A stretch of DNA of 64,000 nt from Mucilaginibacter flavidus (GTDB lineage Bacteria; Bacteroidota; Bacteroidia; Sphingobacteriales; Sphingobacteriaceae). A program made the translations under genes and the position numbers. The DNA lies in the NCBI RefSeq assembly GCF_024055575.1, contig NZ_JAMXOE010000015.1, forward strand, positions 1 to 64,000, given 5' to 3'. Each line of letters opens with the position of its first letter. Positions within the stretch are counted from its first letter, which is position 1. The notes under the pieces are model-generated. The model was given only the letters and a program-made list of their open reading frames with translations. It had not been told where the DNA came from and did no database searches. Positions 51,328 through 60,011 of this stretch are shown here, piece after piece.

Positions 51328-54180
51328 CTATCTTTTTGACAGGATTATTTTTCGCCGGTAGCTACCCAGGTTCCCATTAATGTCTGTACCTTCTAAAATC
51401 AAAGTGTACGTTCCCGCCCTGTCCGATGAATGGAATGAAACAGAAGCCTTTCCATCTTTATCAGTGATTATGTTAGGGTACCAGGCTATGGTCGACCGCA
51501 GGTCTTTAGCGGCTGTGTCCTTATTTTTCACTGTATATTTTGGCTGATAAAACTGCTTTGGCAAGCTAAATGGCATAGGTTTGTATAAATAGGTGCCGGG
51601 GGTGTAAGGCATTACAGGTCCGCTTCCTGCCCGGGTCGTAATTTCAACAAAGGCTACGTCGGCCATACTTAAATCGGCAGGGGCATCCATTGGGATATAT
51701 TTCATGGTGTATTTTGAAGTTATATTAACCTCTATGCCTTTCACATCCTCAGCCGAATGAGTGGTTAAATAATCATTAATATCCCTAAATCCGGTTATTG
51801 CGTACACTTTTGAAAGTGGTACTCCATCTATAATCAACTTTATCGCCCTGTCATGTATAAAATACCAGATAGGGTCGCTGCCCCTGTTTAAGTCAGTTAC
51901 AAAGTTAAACAGCATGTTGTCATGTTCAGCCCTTTTGTGGGAGCCCATCAACAAAAAGGCACCCTCATGAAACCCCTCCACCCTTTCCTTCAGCAAATCC
52001 AAAAATGTCTTCTTGCCGGCCTTTTCCAATTCTTTTTCATCTATCACTACATCCGCATTGCCCGGCCCATTAAGGTTTTGTGAATCCTTAATAAATTTTT
52101 TCGCAGTAATTTTTACCTCCTTCAAAATATGGCCGCTACCCTGGTAGTTGTCTTTCGCCGTTTTATTTGCAATGCTCCCCTTTATGTAATTCATGGTAAT
52201 GGTATCGCTGTTTACATACCATGGGGTTGCGGTTTCCGAAACCATGGCAAATAAAGGCGGCTTAAATTCATCAACCTTTAAATCAATGTTAAAACTTTTG
52301 CCCCGTTTGTTCCGAGCTTGTAACATATAATAAGGCGTGTCCAATGGTATAATATTACGGAAGCTGAAACTGCCTCCTTTGTTGGTTACAGAATCCATTA
52401 ATAAAGGCGGCTTTTTTGAAAATAGCAACACATGCGAGTTTACTACCGGCTTGTTAAACACATTTGTTACCTGTCCATTTATTATAAATTCTTTTTCAGC
52501 TTTAAATACCAGTTGCCTTGCCGTGGCAAGTATATTGCTCCAATTATAACCCACCCAACCCTGGGTTAATAACAGGTTATCCAGCTGCTGTTGTATGCTA
52601 CCATCGGCATCTTGCCGAAAATAATAACCCGGCTCTTCAACTGTACCTTTTAAATCGGATGTGAGCAAAAGATTGCTTATTATGCTGGTGGTACCCACAC
52701 TGTCTATTTTAACCTGCGAGTCGTCAGTTACCGCCATCGAAAAACTGCCCTGTACGGGTTGGCCATTCTTATCGGTGATGTTTATTTGCATACCAATACT
52801 ATCCCGCGCGCCGTAGCCAGGCTTGTCCGGCTTTGCATCTATTCGCAAAAAATCATTATGATTTATGAAAATCATCCGTTCGTTAAGCGGTTGCCGGGCT
52901 GCATTAAGCAAAGTAAAGCGTGCAATACCGGTAGGGAAACCGGCCGTGGATATTTTACTTTTTACCGGCGTGCCATCCAGGTTAACAATAGCTCCGAAGC
53001 AAACCACGCCGTTTGCCTGGCCGATCAAATAATAACTGCCGTTAACTTGCACGCCCACAATGGTTACCACCAACGAATCTGCAGCCACGGCTTGGGTTAT
53101 TTTTAGGGTCGTTCCGGAGTTTTGCACAGCTGGCAAACTGTATGTTTTTACTACTCCATTTTGCAACGTTACTTTCGCGATATAAACTTCGCCGGCGGCC
53201 GGCATCATATCAAACGCCCCCATACCTTTATGAACCGTTTTAAATTGAGCTATCTGCTGTTGATGGCTGTCATAAACAGCACCTTCAACATTCACGGCTT
53301 TACCATCTTCGCCAATTGCTTTAAAGCCTACGTGCGCGGGCAAACCAGCTACCAGCGCACCACCTTCGGGCATAAACTGTAGGTCGATATTTTCGGGGCG
53401 GCTTATATTTACAGGAATAATTAATTTGTGAGTATCATCAGCGATCCCGGTCTCCTGCGCTATCAAAGTCAGCTTTTTTACCGGCGATTTAAGGGTGAAA
53501 TCAACATCAACGGTTCCGTCAAGCTTGGTTTGCACTTTGCTTTTATACCATGTTTTGGGGCCATCAAGCACATTTAAATCCAATTCTTTTAAAATTGCAG
53601 GTTGATTATTAAACTGGTTAAATTGCAATTTAAGTTTTCCTTTTTCTATACCACCCTCCCTGGTTAAACTAAAACGGGTATTTACCAGCCAATTATTTGC
53701 CGATGGGCTTGCGATATAGATTCTCTGTTTAAAAACATAGGTTTCCCCAAAGTTGCGCATCCAGTTGGTATATGCCCTGAAGGTATAGCCGCCTTCAACC
53801 ACCGTTTTGGGATCAAGCCCTATGTTTCCCCAACTTAATCCGTTGGCCACCGGCAGCATCTGCCGTTGCACCACCTTATTGCTGTCATTAACGAGTTCCA
53901 CGTACATGATTCCGCTTTTTACTGAGGGCGTAAGGTACGCGGCGTTAAGCAGGTAGGCCTTAAACCAAATGGTATCACCCACAGCATAATAAGGTTTATC
54001 AAACTGGCAATAAAGCTTTTCCACCGCACTCCGGTTCCTGAATGAATCTGCTGCTGCAGTTAGCTTAACCATGTCTGTTTTAGTGACGACCTGTGCCGAT
54101 ACGGGTTTAGCCCATAACAAAAACAGAAGGCAGCCTGCGCCATATTTTAATTGCCGAAATGATAAGGTTGTTAAGGTCAC
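51328..54180 (-). CDS. Exported macroglobulin-like (MG2) protein
   Basis: The 950-residue product starts at GTG 54180, overlapping the previous stop (GTGA), and has a signal peptide ending about AQ at 29-30. KLYCQFDKPYYAVGDTIWFKAYLL and GGYTFRAYTNWMRNFG are MG2-type blocks seen in alpha-2-macroglobulin-like Bacteroidota proteins. A carboxypeptidase-regulatory-like domain (FIINGQVTNVFNKPVVNSHVLL, about 560-640) follows, then a plug-like region with VIIDGVPLSKVYAITGFRD near 785-815 and a terminal macroglobulin fold (SVSFHSSDRAGTYTLILEG). No thioester motif is seen. Relatives are envelope proteins of unknown partner, perhaps linked to TonB-dependent receptors. Coupling to a NYN-LOTUS gene is odd. 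Confidence 0.83.
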   Translation of the reverse strand: MTLTTLSFRQLKYGAGCLLFLLWAKPVSAQVVTKTDMVKLTAAADSFRNRSAVEKLYCQFDKPYYAVGDTIWFKAYLLNAAYLTPSVKSGIMYVELVNDSNKVVQRQMLPVANGLSWGNIGLDPKTVVEGGYTFRAYTNWMRNFGETYVFKQRIYIASPSANNWLVNTRFSLTREGGIEKGKLKLQFNQFNNQPAILKELDLNVLDGPKTWYKSKVQTKLDGTVDVDFTLKSPVKKLTLIAQETGIADDTHKLIIPVNISRPENIDLQFMPEGGALVAGLPAHVGFKAIGEDGKAVNVEGAVYDSHQQQIAQFKTVHKGMGAFDMMPAAGEVYIAKVTLQNGVVKTYSLPAVQNSGTTLKITQAVAADSLVVTIVGVQVNGSYYLIGQANGVVCFGAIVNLDGTPVKSKISTAGFPTGIARFTLLNAARQPLNERMIFINHNDFLRIDAKPDKPGYGARDSIGMQINITDKNGQPVQGSFSMAVTDDSQVKIDSVGTTSIISNLLLTSDLKGTVEEPGYYFRQDADGSIQQQLDNLLLTQGWVGYNWSNILATARQLVFKAEKEFIINGQVTNVFNKPVVNSHVLLFSKKPPLLMDSVTNKGGSFSFRNIIPLDTPYYMLQARNKRGKSFNIDLKVDEFKPPLFAMVSETATPWYVNSDTITMNYIKGSIANKTAKDNYQGSGHILKEVKITAKKFIKDSQNLNGPGNADVVIDEKELEKAGKKTFLDLLKERVEGFHEGAFLLMGSHKRAEHDNMLFNFVTDLNRGSDPIWYFIHDRAIKLIIDGVPLSKVYAITGFRDINDYLTTHSAEDVKGIEVNITSKYTMKYIPMDAPADLSMADVAFVEITTRAGSGPVMPYTPGTYLYKPMPFSLPKQFYQPKYTVKNKDTAAKDLRSTIAWYPNIITDKDGKASVSFHSSDRAGTYTLILEGTDINGNLGSYRRKIILSKR

Positions 54181-54938
54181 TTTATTTTAACATATACGTG
54201 TTTTATATTCCCCTTGCCCGATTCCCGTTCATCAAACTCAAATTTATTTAAACTCTTTATCAACGGCAGCATTTTCGGGTAGCCATAATTCCTCGAGTCG
54301 AAATCGGGTTTCTTCTTCAATATCTGCGTACCCAGGTTGCCAAGGTAAGCCCAGCCATTTTCGTCGCCCAAATCGCTTATGCTGTCTTTCACCAGCTTTA
54401 CCAGCTCATGGTCAACTTTATCTATCGGCGCTGCTTTAGGCGACGACCGCTTTTTACCCGACCTGACTTTCCGGCCCTCTTCGGGCGCGGCATCCTCAGT
54501 CTTTAAAATCTCTATATAAATAAACTTGTCGCAGGCTGTAATAAATGGTATTAAGGTTTTCTTTTCGCCTATGCCTATTACCTTCATTCCGGCTTCGCGC
54601 AAGCGTATGGCTAGCCGGGTAAAGTCGCTATCGCTCGATACAATGCAAAAACCATCTACTTTGCCCGAATATAAAATATCCATGGCATCAATAATCATGG
54701 CGCTATCGCTTGAGTTTTTGCCGGTTGAGTAACTGTATTGCTGTATAGGTGTTATGGCATTTTCAAGCAGTACCGTTTTCCAGCCTGATACAGTTTGCTT
54801 TGTCCAGTCGGCATAAATCCTTTTAAAAGTGGGCGTACCGTATTTGGCTATTTCTTCAAACATCTGCTTCACGTTGGCATACGGTACATTGTCCGCATCA
54901 ATTAAAACAGCCAGCCTCAAATCCTTAATCATATCCAT
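54177..54938 (-). CDS. NYN domain (PIN-like) protein with OST-HTH/LOTUS domain
   Basis: The 253-residue cytoplasmic product has an N-terminal NYN RNase-like domain (about 8-150): LRLAVLIDADNVPYANV with the first Asp pair, NSSDSAMIIDAMDILYSGKVDGFCIVSSDSDFTRLAIRLRE with the second acidic cluster, and KFIYIEIL. A basic linker (RKVRSGKKRSSPK) leads to an OST-HTH/LOTUS domain (about 178-250: LVKLVKDSISDLGDENGWAYLGNLGTQILKKKPDFDSRNYG). This combination binds and probably cleaves RNA, as in LabA-like and MARF1-related proteins. The stop overlaps the start of the macroglobulin-like gene by four bases. Target RNA is unknown. Confidence 0.92.
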   Translation of the reverse strand: MDMIKDLRLAVLIDADNVPYANVKQMFEEIAKYGTPTFKRIYADWTKQTVSGWKTVLLENAITPIQQYSYSTGKNSSDSAMIIDAMDILYSGKVDGFCIVSSDSDFTRLAIRLREAGMKVIGIGEKKTLIPFITACDKFIYIEILKTEDAAPEEGRKVRSGKKRSSPKAAPIDKVDHELVKLVKDSISDLGDENGWAYLGNLGTQILKKKPDFDSRNYGYPKMLPLIKSLNKFEFDERESGKGNIKHVYVKIK

Positions 54939-55030
54939 AGTACAAAGCTTTTAAAGTTTATAGTTCGGCAATGTTTGCAACCGGGTTCGAAGCAATGTTT
55001 AGGTTATCCCTTTTAATTAAATAAAGATAT

Positions 55031-55070
55031 AAAAAAAAACAGCCCATCGCGTTATCTGCGAAAGGCTGTT
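55031..55070 (-). terminator. Rho-independent terminator of the 55.1-58.0 kb operon
   Basis: AACAGCC (55038-55044) and GGCTGTT (55064-55070) pair; on the minus strand the stem is followed by nine T (A run at 55031-55039). It ends the operon whose last stop codon is at 55094. The stretch 54939-55030 holds no gene. Confidence 0.88.
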
Positions 55071-55093
55071 ACAATTGGTTGATTTATTTATTT

Positions 55094-55882
55094 TTATTTT
55101 GAAAAGACCTGTACCAGGTCGGGCGAGGCGCCTATCATTTTTATTTTATACCGGTAGCCCCCGTTAAAGCTGTCCTGTTCCTTTAAAAACTCATGGTCTT
55201 TTTTACTGATCCAATAGGTTTCGGAGTATTTGTTGCCTTTGTATTCGCCTTCGGTAAACAATTTCCAGCAATCAATTTTTTCGCTGTTTAAGGTCGATAT
55301 TATTTCGCTGCCGATCACCTTGTAAATCACCCATTCCGGCGGACTTAGCCCCGCATCATAAAAGTTTATAGCGAAGGTTTTACCAGCGGCCAGTGGAAGC
55401 ATTTCAAACGTCTCGATGTCCAAATTCCAGTTAAAGTTTGGCAGTTTAAAATCAAGTGCAAACCCTTTCCTGGTGTTGTTGGCCACGGTGTCGGCGCCGG
55501 AAATTTTGTCCCGTCCCCAGTTATAGGCATTTATTTTGTTTTGTAAAGTTTCTGAATGATAAACGGGCGCAAAATCAGCTTGTTTATTAATCGAATAAAC
55601 CACGCGGTAGCTATTGGTGTCGCTGCCATACCAGTGCTGGCTTATGGTAAAAACTTTTTCGCCGTTAATGGTGGTAGTTTTTATGTCGCGCAGCCAAAAC
55701 GACAAGCCAAGCTTCTTTTTATCCTTCGGCGCCTGGAAATACACCAGGTATTGGTTTAGTGCAGGCTTTAAAAACGAGGTAAGCAGGCGTTTGTCTTTAA
55801 GTCGTATAGAATCTATCTGCGCATAGGTCTGGCTTGCAACAAAGGATATTATAAGTGTAGTGATGTAAATAAGCTTTTTCAT
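55094..55882 (-). CDS. Exported DUF3108-like protein
   Basis: The 262-residue product has a signal peptide (MKKLIYITTLIISFVASQTYAQ). The mature part contains LGLSFWLRDIKTTTINGEKVFTISQHWYG, YHSETLQNKINAYNWG, LDFKLPNFNWNLDIETFEMLPLAAGKTFAINFYDAG and DCWKLFTEGEYKGNKYSETYWISKKDHEFLK, resembling the DUF3108/LolA-like beta fold of periplasmic proteins. I cannot assign a function. It is the last gene of a three-gene operon on the minus strand, 13 bases after the PD40 gene. Confidence 0.72.
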   Translation of the reverse strand: MKKLIYITTLIISFVASQTYAQIDSIRLKDKRLLTSFLKPALNQYLVYFQAPKDKKKLGLSFWLRDIKTTTINGEKVFTISQHWYGSDTNSYRVVYSINKQADFAPVYHSETLQNKINAYNWGRDKISGADTVANNTRKGFALDFKLPNFNWNLDIETFEMLPLAAGKTFAINFYDAGLSPPEWVIYKVIGSEIISTLNSEKIDCWKLFTEGEYKGNKYSETYWISKKDHEFLKEQDSFNGGYRYKIKMIGASPDLVQVFSK

Positions 55883-55895
55883 GAAATTTATCTTT

Positions 55896-56867
55896 TTAGC
55901 TTGATGCCTTTTTTATATTAACCGGCACCATTAATATATTGGGTTGATTATTAAAATCGCTGTTCATTTCCTTTTCAAGTTCTTCATAATTCAAGGCATG
56001 GTTTACCGGGTCGCGTTTGTAAAAACCCCTGATACGCGAGCTTGAATAGTAGAGCGTCTTTCCATCGGGCGATATGCAAGGCGATGAATTGGAGTCGCCA
56101 TTATTGACCTTTGGCCCCAGGTTTTCGGCCGGCGACCAGCCATCGCCATTTTTATAGCAGATGTATAAATCCGGCCCGCTTTCAAATAAGATGTAACGCC
56201 CGTAGGGTGCTATGAACGGGTCCTGTACCTCTTCTTTGTCGCGCAGGACAAGCAGTTTTGGTTTATCAAAATGGCCGCCCAACCATTTGGCACAATAGCT
56301 CGACATCCCTGCATGGTCTTCCCTATCGCGCGAACAAAAATAAAGGTCGCCCGCCCGGTTTACCGATATGCCGTAATTGCTGGCCATTTTGCTATTGATG
56401 GCAGTATCCAGGTAGTGCGGCACGCCCCACTCATCGCCGGCCAAACGCTCCGCATACCAAACGTGAAAATTAGGCTGCGGTTTATTTTGCGGCATGCCCT
56501 CGGGCGGGCGGTTCGAAATAAAAAACATTCGTTTGCCATCAGGGGTTATAAAAGGGTCGGTATCGCGCCAGCGGCCTGATATGTTTACTACCGTTGGCCT
56601 TGCCCAGGCACCGTTTATCATCTTAGACGAGCATATTGTCCAATAAACTGCGCCGCGCGAAAAGTAAACCGTTTTGCCATTCGGTGTAAAAGAAGTGGCC
56701 CATTCGGTATAGGGAGATGAAACCACGCCATCCGCAAATAAATGCGGATTGGCGGCGGTATCAATAATATCAGCCTGTATATTTTGGCTAAAGGCCGATA
56801 AAACAGCGCACCAGGTGATGATTATGCCCAGCACAACCGCCTTTACCAACCAGTGTAAATAATGCAT
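55896..56867 (-). CDS. PD40-type beta-propeller exported protein
   Basis: The 323-residue product has a long hydrophobic signal region (about 1-28; VVLGIIITWCAVLSAFSQ) and WD40-like PD40 repeats: TEWATSFTPNGKTVYFSRG, TDPFITPDGKRMFFISNRPPEG, YGISVNRAGDLYFCSRDRED, VQDPFIAPYGRYILFESGPDLY and SNSSPCISPDGKTLYYSSSRIRGF. These TolB-like blades mediate binding in the periplasm. No enzymatic domain is attached. It lies between DUF2911 and DUF3108-like genes with short gaps (27 and 13 bases), so the three are probably made together. Confidence 0.85.
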   Translation of the reverse strand: MHYLHWLVKAVVLGIIITWCAVLSAFSQNIQADIIDTAANPHLFADGVVSSPYTEWATSFTPNGKTVYFSRGAVYWTICSSKMINGAWARPTVVNISGRWRDTDPFITPDGKRMFFISNRPPEGMPQNKPQPNFHVWYAERLAGDEWGVPHYLDTAINSKMASNYGISVNRAGDLYFCSRDREDHAGMSSYCAKWLGGHFDKPKLLVLRDKEEVQDPFIAPYGRYILFESGPDLYICYKNGDGWSPAENLGPKVNNGDSNSSPCISPDGKTLYYSSSRIRGFYKRDPVNHALNYEELEKEMNSDFNNQPNILMVPVNIKKASS

Positions 56868-56894
56868 TATGGTATAATTGATAGATGAACAGTT

Positions 56895-58013
56895 TTAATT
56901 AATATCCTTGCCGTCCTGCAGGGTTTTAATTTGTTTTCCCATATTGTCTTTGGCGGGCTTGCTTGGCGCCTGTGCCTGTGCCTTTTCTATATAGGTTATC
57001 GCCTTTTTATAGTCGCCAATGCCCGAGTAACCACGGCCCAAACCTGCGTTTGTGAAAAAGGTATCCGGGTGTTTATCATAGTTCATTTTGTAAACAGCAA
57101 ACGCTTCTTTTGCTTTCTTCTCAGCTGATAGGCTCCGGGCATAACGGTACAAATCAGTTTCGCTGCCAAGCGGCAGGGCCTTTTTCATAACCTCGTCGGC
57201 TTCGCTGTTGCGGCCAAGTGCCTGCAATACGGCAACTTTGGTGGTCCAGGCCTGGAAGCTTTGGTCGCCGCCAAAAATCCGGCTGGTGGCTGTATCGGCC
57301 CACATTAAAGCTTCTTCCAAATTGGTTTTATTTTGTGCACAGTATAATGCAGCCTGGTTCCAGCTTTCCCAGTTAAACCCTTTTTCGGAGCGCAGTTCAT
57401 CCCTGAACATCGCTACCTGGTTCTTCATGGCATCTACTTCTATTTTAAAGGGAATGACCAATTTTTCCCATTGGAGCTGTACCGTCGCGCTGGCCGGGGC
57501 TTCATCCGCAAATTCGTATTTAAGCCGTTCAACGCTTTTATCGGCAGGTACCGGTTTAACTTTTACACGCAATACGTCCTCATCGGCCTTATAAAAGAAA
57601 CTACCCCACGACGAAGTGTTTTTCGAGAAGAACAACGTGCATTCGTCAGCGCCATAAGCTACAAAAAAGCCATACTTTCCGGCAGCCAGGGGCTGACCTT
57701 CTATTTTTACATCGCTCGAAAAATCAATAGTGGTGCTTTCATTAGCTCCGGCGCGCCATGGTGCACTTTTCGACGGACCAAAGCCCTGGTCAACATATCC
57801 CGGCGGAACAAGCTCCCCCCAAATGTGGCCATCCCGTTTTTTTACCGCCGGGCGGCTGTAGCGAATAGTAACGTCGGCAAGGCCTATTTGCTCGCTGACA
57901 GATGCCCGTTTGTTATCCCCGTCGGGAAGCGAGGTAAGTTGCGCTTTTGCCATTCCGGCAAAGCCTAATTGGATGGATGCTGTGATGATACACGCATAAA
58001 GGAGCTTTTTCAT
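56895..58013 (-). CDS. Exported DUF2911 domain protein with TPR-like C terminus
   Basis: The 372-residue product has a signal peptide (MKKLLYACIITASIQLGFAGMAKAQ). DUF2911 spans about 30-190: RASVSEQIGLADVTIRYSRPAVKKRDGHIWGELVPPGYVDQGFGPSKSAPWRAGANESTT is split over several lines, with IEGQPLAAGKYGFFV and WGSFFYKADEDVLRVKV. The C-terminal half holds TPR-like helical repeats (WNQAALYCAQNKTNLEEALMWADTA, YRYARSLSAEKKAKEAFAVYKMNYDKH, GRGYSGIGDYKKAITYIEKAQ). It is the first gene of the operon, with a 15-base perfect inverted repeat 61 bases upstream. Function of DUF2911 is unknown. Confidence 0.88.
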   Translation of the reverse strand: MKKLLYACIITASIQLGFAGMAKAQLTSLPDGDNKRASVSEQIGLADVTIRYSRPAVKKRDGHIWGELVPPGYVDQGFGPSKSAPWRAGANESTTIDFSSDVKIEGQPLAAGKYGFFVAYGADECTLFFSKNTSSWGSFFYKADEDVLRVKVKPVPADKSVERLKYEFADEAPASATVQLQWEKLVIPFKIEVDAMKNQVAMFRDELRSEKGFNWESWNQAALYCAQNKTNLEEALMWADTATSRIFGGDQSFQAWTTKVAVLQALGRNSEADEVMKKALPLGSETDLYRYARSLSAEKKAKEAFAVYKMNYDKHPDTFFTNAGLGRGYSGIGDYKKAITYIEKAQAQAPSKPAKDNMGKQIKTLQDGKDIN

Positions 58014-58073
58014 ATCGAAGGATTTAAGTATTGAACAGAATTTTCAATAAAGCTGGTTTTTATCAGATTGCCC

Positions 58074-58118
58074 GGCAAATCATTTAAACCTTATGGCTTT
58101 TATTTTAAATGATTTGCC
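58074..58118. promoter_or_regulatory. Perfect 15-base inverted repeat between divergent genes
   Basis: GGCAAATCATTTAAA (58074-58088) and TTTAAATGATTTGCC (58104-58118) are perfect inverted arms around a 15-base spacer. It lies 61 bases from the DUF2911 start and 109 bases from the LytS-like start, between divergent transcripts, so it could be a shared operator or a large hairpin. The rest of 58014-58226 shows no gene. Confidence 0.6.
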
Positions 58119-58226
58119 TTAAAACATCAACCGACCGCATTTACTTTATCCCTGCGTTTATTGAATATATAAGGTGAATTGTTGAAAACCCGGTGCCGTA
58201 ACAAAAAACCTTTGTACATTTAAAAT

Positions 58227-59246
58227 ATGAAATTTCTGAGTACCGGGGCAACGCTGAAACAGCTTCAATGGCTGATTTGGATTGCCGTTTTGTTAATTAT
58301 ATTTTTCTCGTACCTGCCCGAAGATGGTCTTTACCAGGCCGGCGCATGGTCGGTTTTTATAGTTGTGTTTAACGCCATTATTATTTATGGCAACATCAAA
58401 TTCCTTTTCCCGCGATTTTATGAAACCGGACGAAAGACAACCTACGTTATACTCGCTATAATTTTTGTAGTGTCGGTAGGCCTGGCAAGGGGTTTCCTGA
58501 TGACATTTCTTTATAATAAATATTTTGCGGTAAAGCCCGAGACCATAACAAAAGGCACCATTTTCAACTTTATGATAGCAGGCTTCTTAACCTACCTGCT
58601 TAGCTTTATCTTCAGGATTGCCATTGCCTATTTTGCATTAAAACAGCAATCAGAAAAAATACTGGCGCAAAAAAGCCAGGCCGAACTTAACTTACTAAAA
58701 AGCCAGGTACAGCCGCACTTCCTGTTCAATACCCTGAATAATATTTACTATGAGGCTTACCGTGAGGCGCCACGTACAGCAAAACTTATTGAACGACTTT
58801 CAGATATAATGCGATATTTTGTTGATGAAAGCCCGAAGGAAGAGGTCTCTCTATCAACAGAAGTTCAGTTTTTGGAGAATTATATTGCGCTCGAAAAAAT
58901 CCGTATCCGCCACGAAATCGAGCTAAATTTTATTAAAGATTGCAACGCCGATTTACGAATACCGCCCATGCTGTTCATGACTTTTGTGGAGAATATTTTT
59001 AAACATGGGATTGATAAATCGAGCAGCAAAAATAAGATAGATATTTCGCTGGTACAGAAGGATGGTTACCTGCTTTTTGAAACCCGCAACCAGGTACACG
59101 AAAAACCGGGCACCAATGAACCAAATGGGTTCGGTATCGAAAACTTGCGCAAACGACTTACGCTTCTTTACGGCACAAATTTCGAGCTGAATATCAATAG
59201 CCCCGGCAATTATTTTAATGCCTTTTTAAAAGTACCCGTAGCATGA
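58227..59246 (+). CDS. LytS-type membrane sensor histidine kinase
   Basis: The 339-residue product has four membrane helices in the first 140 residues (LIWIAVLLIIFFSYL, WSVFIVVFNAIIIYG, TYVILAIIFVVSVGLARGFLM, FMIAGFLTYLLSFIFRIAIAYF) and a His_kinase domain. The phosphoacceptor H164 is in SQVQPHFLFNTLNNIYY, and the ATP site includes PPMLFMTFVENIFKHGID and GFGIENLRKRLTLLYG. It probably senses a membrane or envelope signal and phosphorylates the LytTR response regulator encoded next; the two genes overlap by four bases (ATGA). The signal is unknown. Confidence 0.93.
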   Translation: MKFLSTGATLKQLQWLIWIAVLLIIFFSYLPEDGLYQAGAWSVFIVVFNAIIIYGNIKFLFPRFYETGRKTTYVILAIIFVVSVGLARGFLMTFLYNKYFAVKPETITKGTIFNFMIAGFLTYLLSFIFRIAIAYFALKQQSEKILAQKSQAELNLLKSQVQPHFLFNTLNNIYYEAYREAPRTAKLIERLSDIMRYFVDESPKEEVSLSTEVQFLENYIALEKIRIRHEIELNFIKDCNADLRIPPMLFMTFVENIFKHGIDKSSSKNKIDISLVQKDGYLLFETRNQVHEKPGTNEPNGFGIENLRKRLTLLYGTNFELNINSPGNYFNAFLKVPVA

Positions 59247-59953
59247 ATTTAAGCTGCATAATTATTGACGATGAGCCCAATGCAGTAAACCTGCTGGAGA
59301 TTTTAATAGGCCAAAACACCAAATGGCAGTTATTAGGCAAGTGTTATGATGCACTGGAAGCAATTGCATTTTTAAAAGAAAACAAGCCCGATTTTATTTT
59401 CCTGGATATCAACATGCCCCAATTAAGTGGCATGGAACTGGCGGGGCTATTATCAAAAGATACCAAAATAGTATTCACCACGGCTTATTCTGAATATGCT
59501 GCCGAAAGCTACACCTTTCAAACCATCGATTACCTGCTAAAGCCTATTACGCTTAAACGTTTTTTAGAGGCGATGCACAAAATTGAAGGTTATTTTACTT
59601 TCCATGCGGCAAGCCACAGCACACAACCAGCGGGTGGCAGCGAATACTTTTTTGTGAAGTCGGGCAAGGTGCTGCGGAAGATATTAATGGAGGATATACA
59701 ATATTTTGAGGGCGAAAAGGAATATGTACGACTGGTAACCCCTAACGAACAATTGCTTATTTACCGGCGCTTAAAAGAGATCGAAGAACAATTAAACCCG
59801 CCGTTTGTAAGGGTGCATAATTCCTACATTGTAAATACCAAGCAAATCATAAAGATACAGGACAACCACATTTATATAGCCGCCAAGCAAATACCCATCA
59901 GCGAAAAGTTTAAGGATAAATTTATGGGGGTGATAAGCCAGCGAATTTTTTGA
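59243..59953 (+). CDS. LytTR-type response regulator
   Basis: The 236-residue product has a receiver domain (about 1-120) with the phosphoacceptor D55 in PDFIFLDINMPQLSG, acidic pair D9-D10 (IIIDDEPNAV), Thr in VFTTAYSEYAAE and Lys in YLLKPI. The C-terminal LytTR DNA-binding domain (about 135-236) has FFVKSGKVLRKI, YFEGEKEYVRLV, FVRVHNSYIVNTKQI and ISEKFKDKFM. It should bind direct-repeat promoter sites when phosphorylated by the adjacent LytS-like kinase. Targets are unknown. Confidence 0.95.
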   Translation: MNLSCIIIDDEPNAVNLLEILIGQNTKWQLLGKCYDALEAIAFLKENKPDFIFLDINMPQLSGMELAGLLSKDTKIVFTTAYSEYAAESYTFQTIDYLLKPITLKRFLEAMHKIEGYFTFHAASHSTQPAGGSEYFFVKSGKVLRKILMEDIQYFEGEKEYVRLVTPNEQLLIYRRLKEIEEQLNPPFVRVHNSYIVNTKQIIKIQDNHIYIAAKQIPISEKFKDKFMGVISQRIF

Positions 59954-59984
59954 TTACACCGATTGGAGAATGATTACACCGATT
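59951..59984. repeat. 14-base direct repeat at the regulator stop
   Basis: TGATTACACCGATT occurs at 59951-59964 and again at 59971-59984. The first copy includes the response regulator stop codon. The word is related to other short intergenic repeats in the window. Confidence 0.65.
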
Positions 59985-60011
59985 TCACTGATTATAATTT
60001 CATTCTAAACA

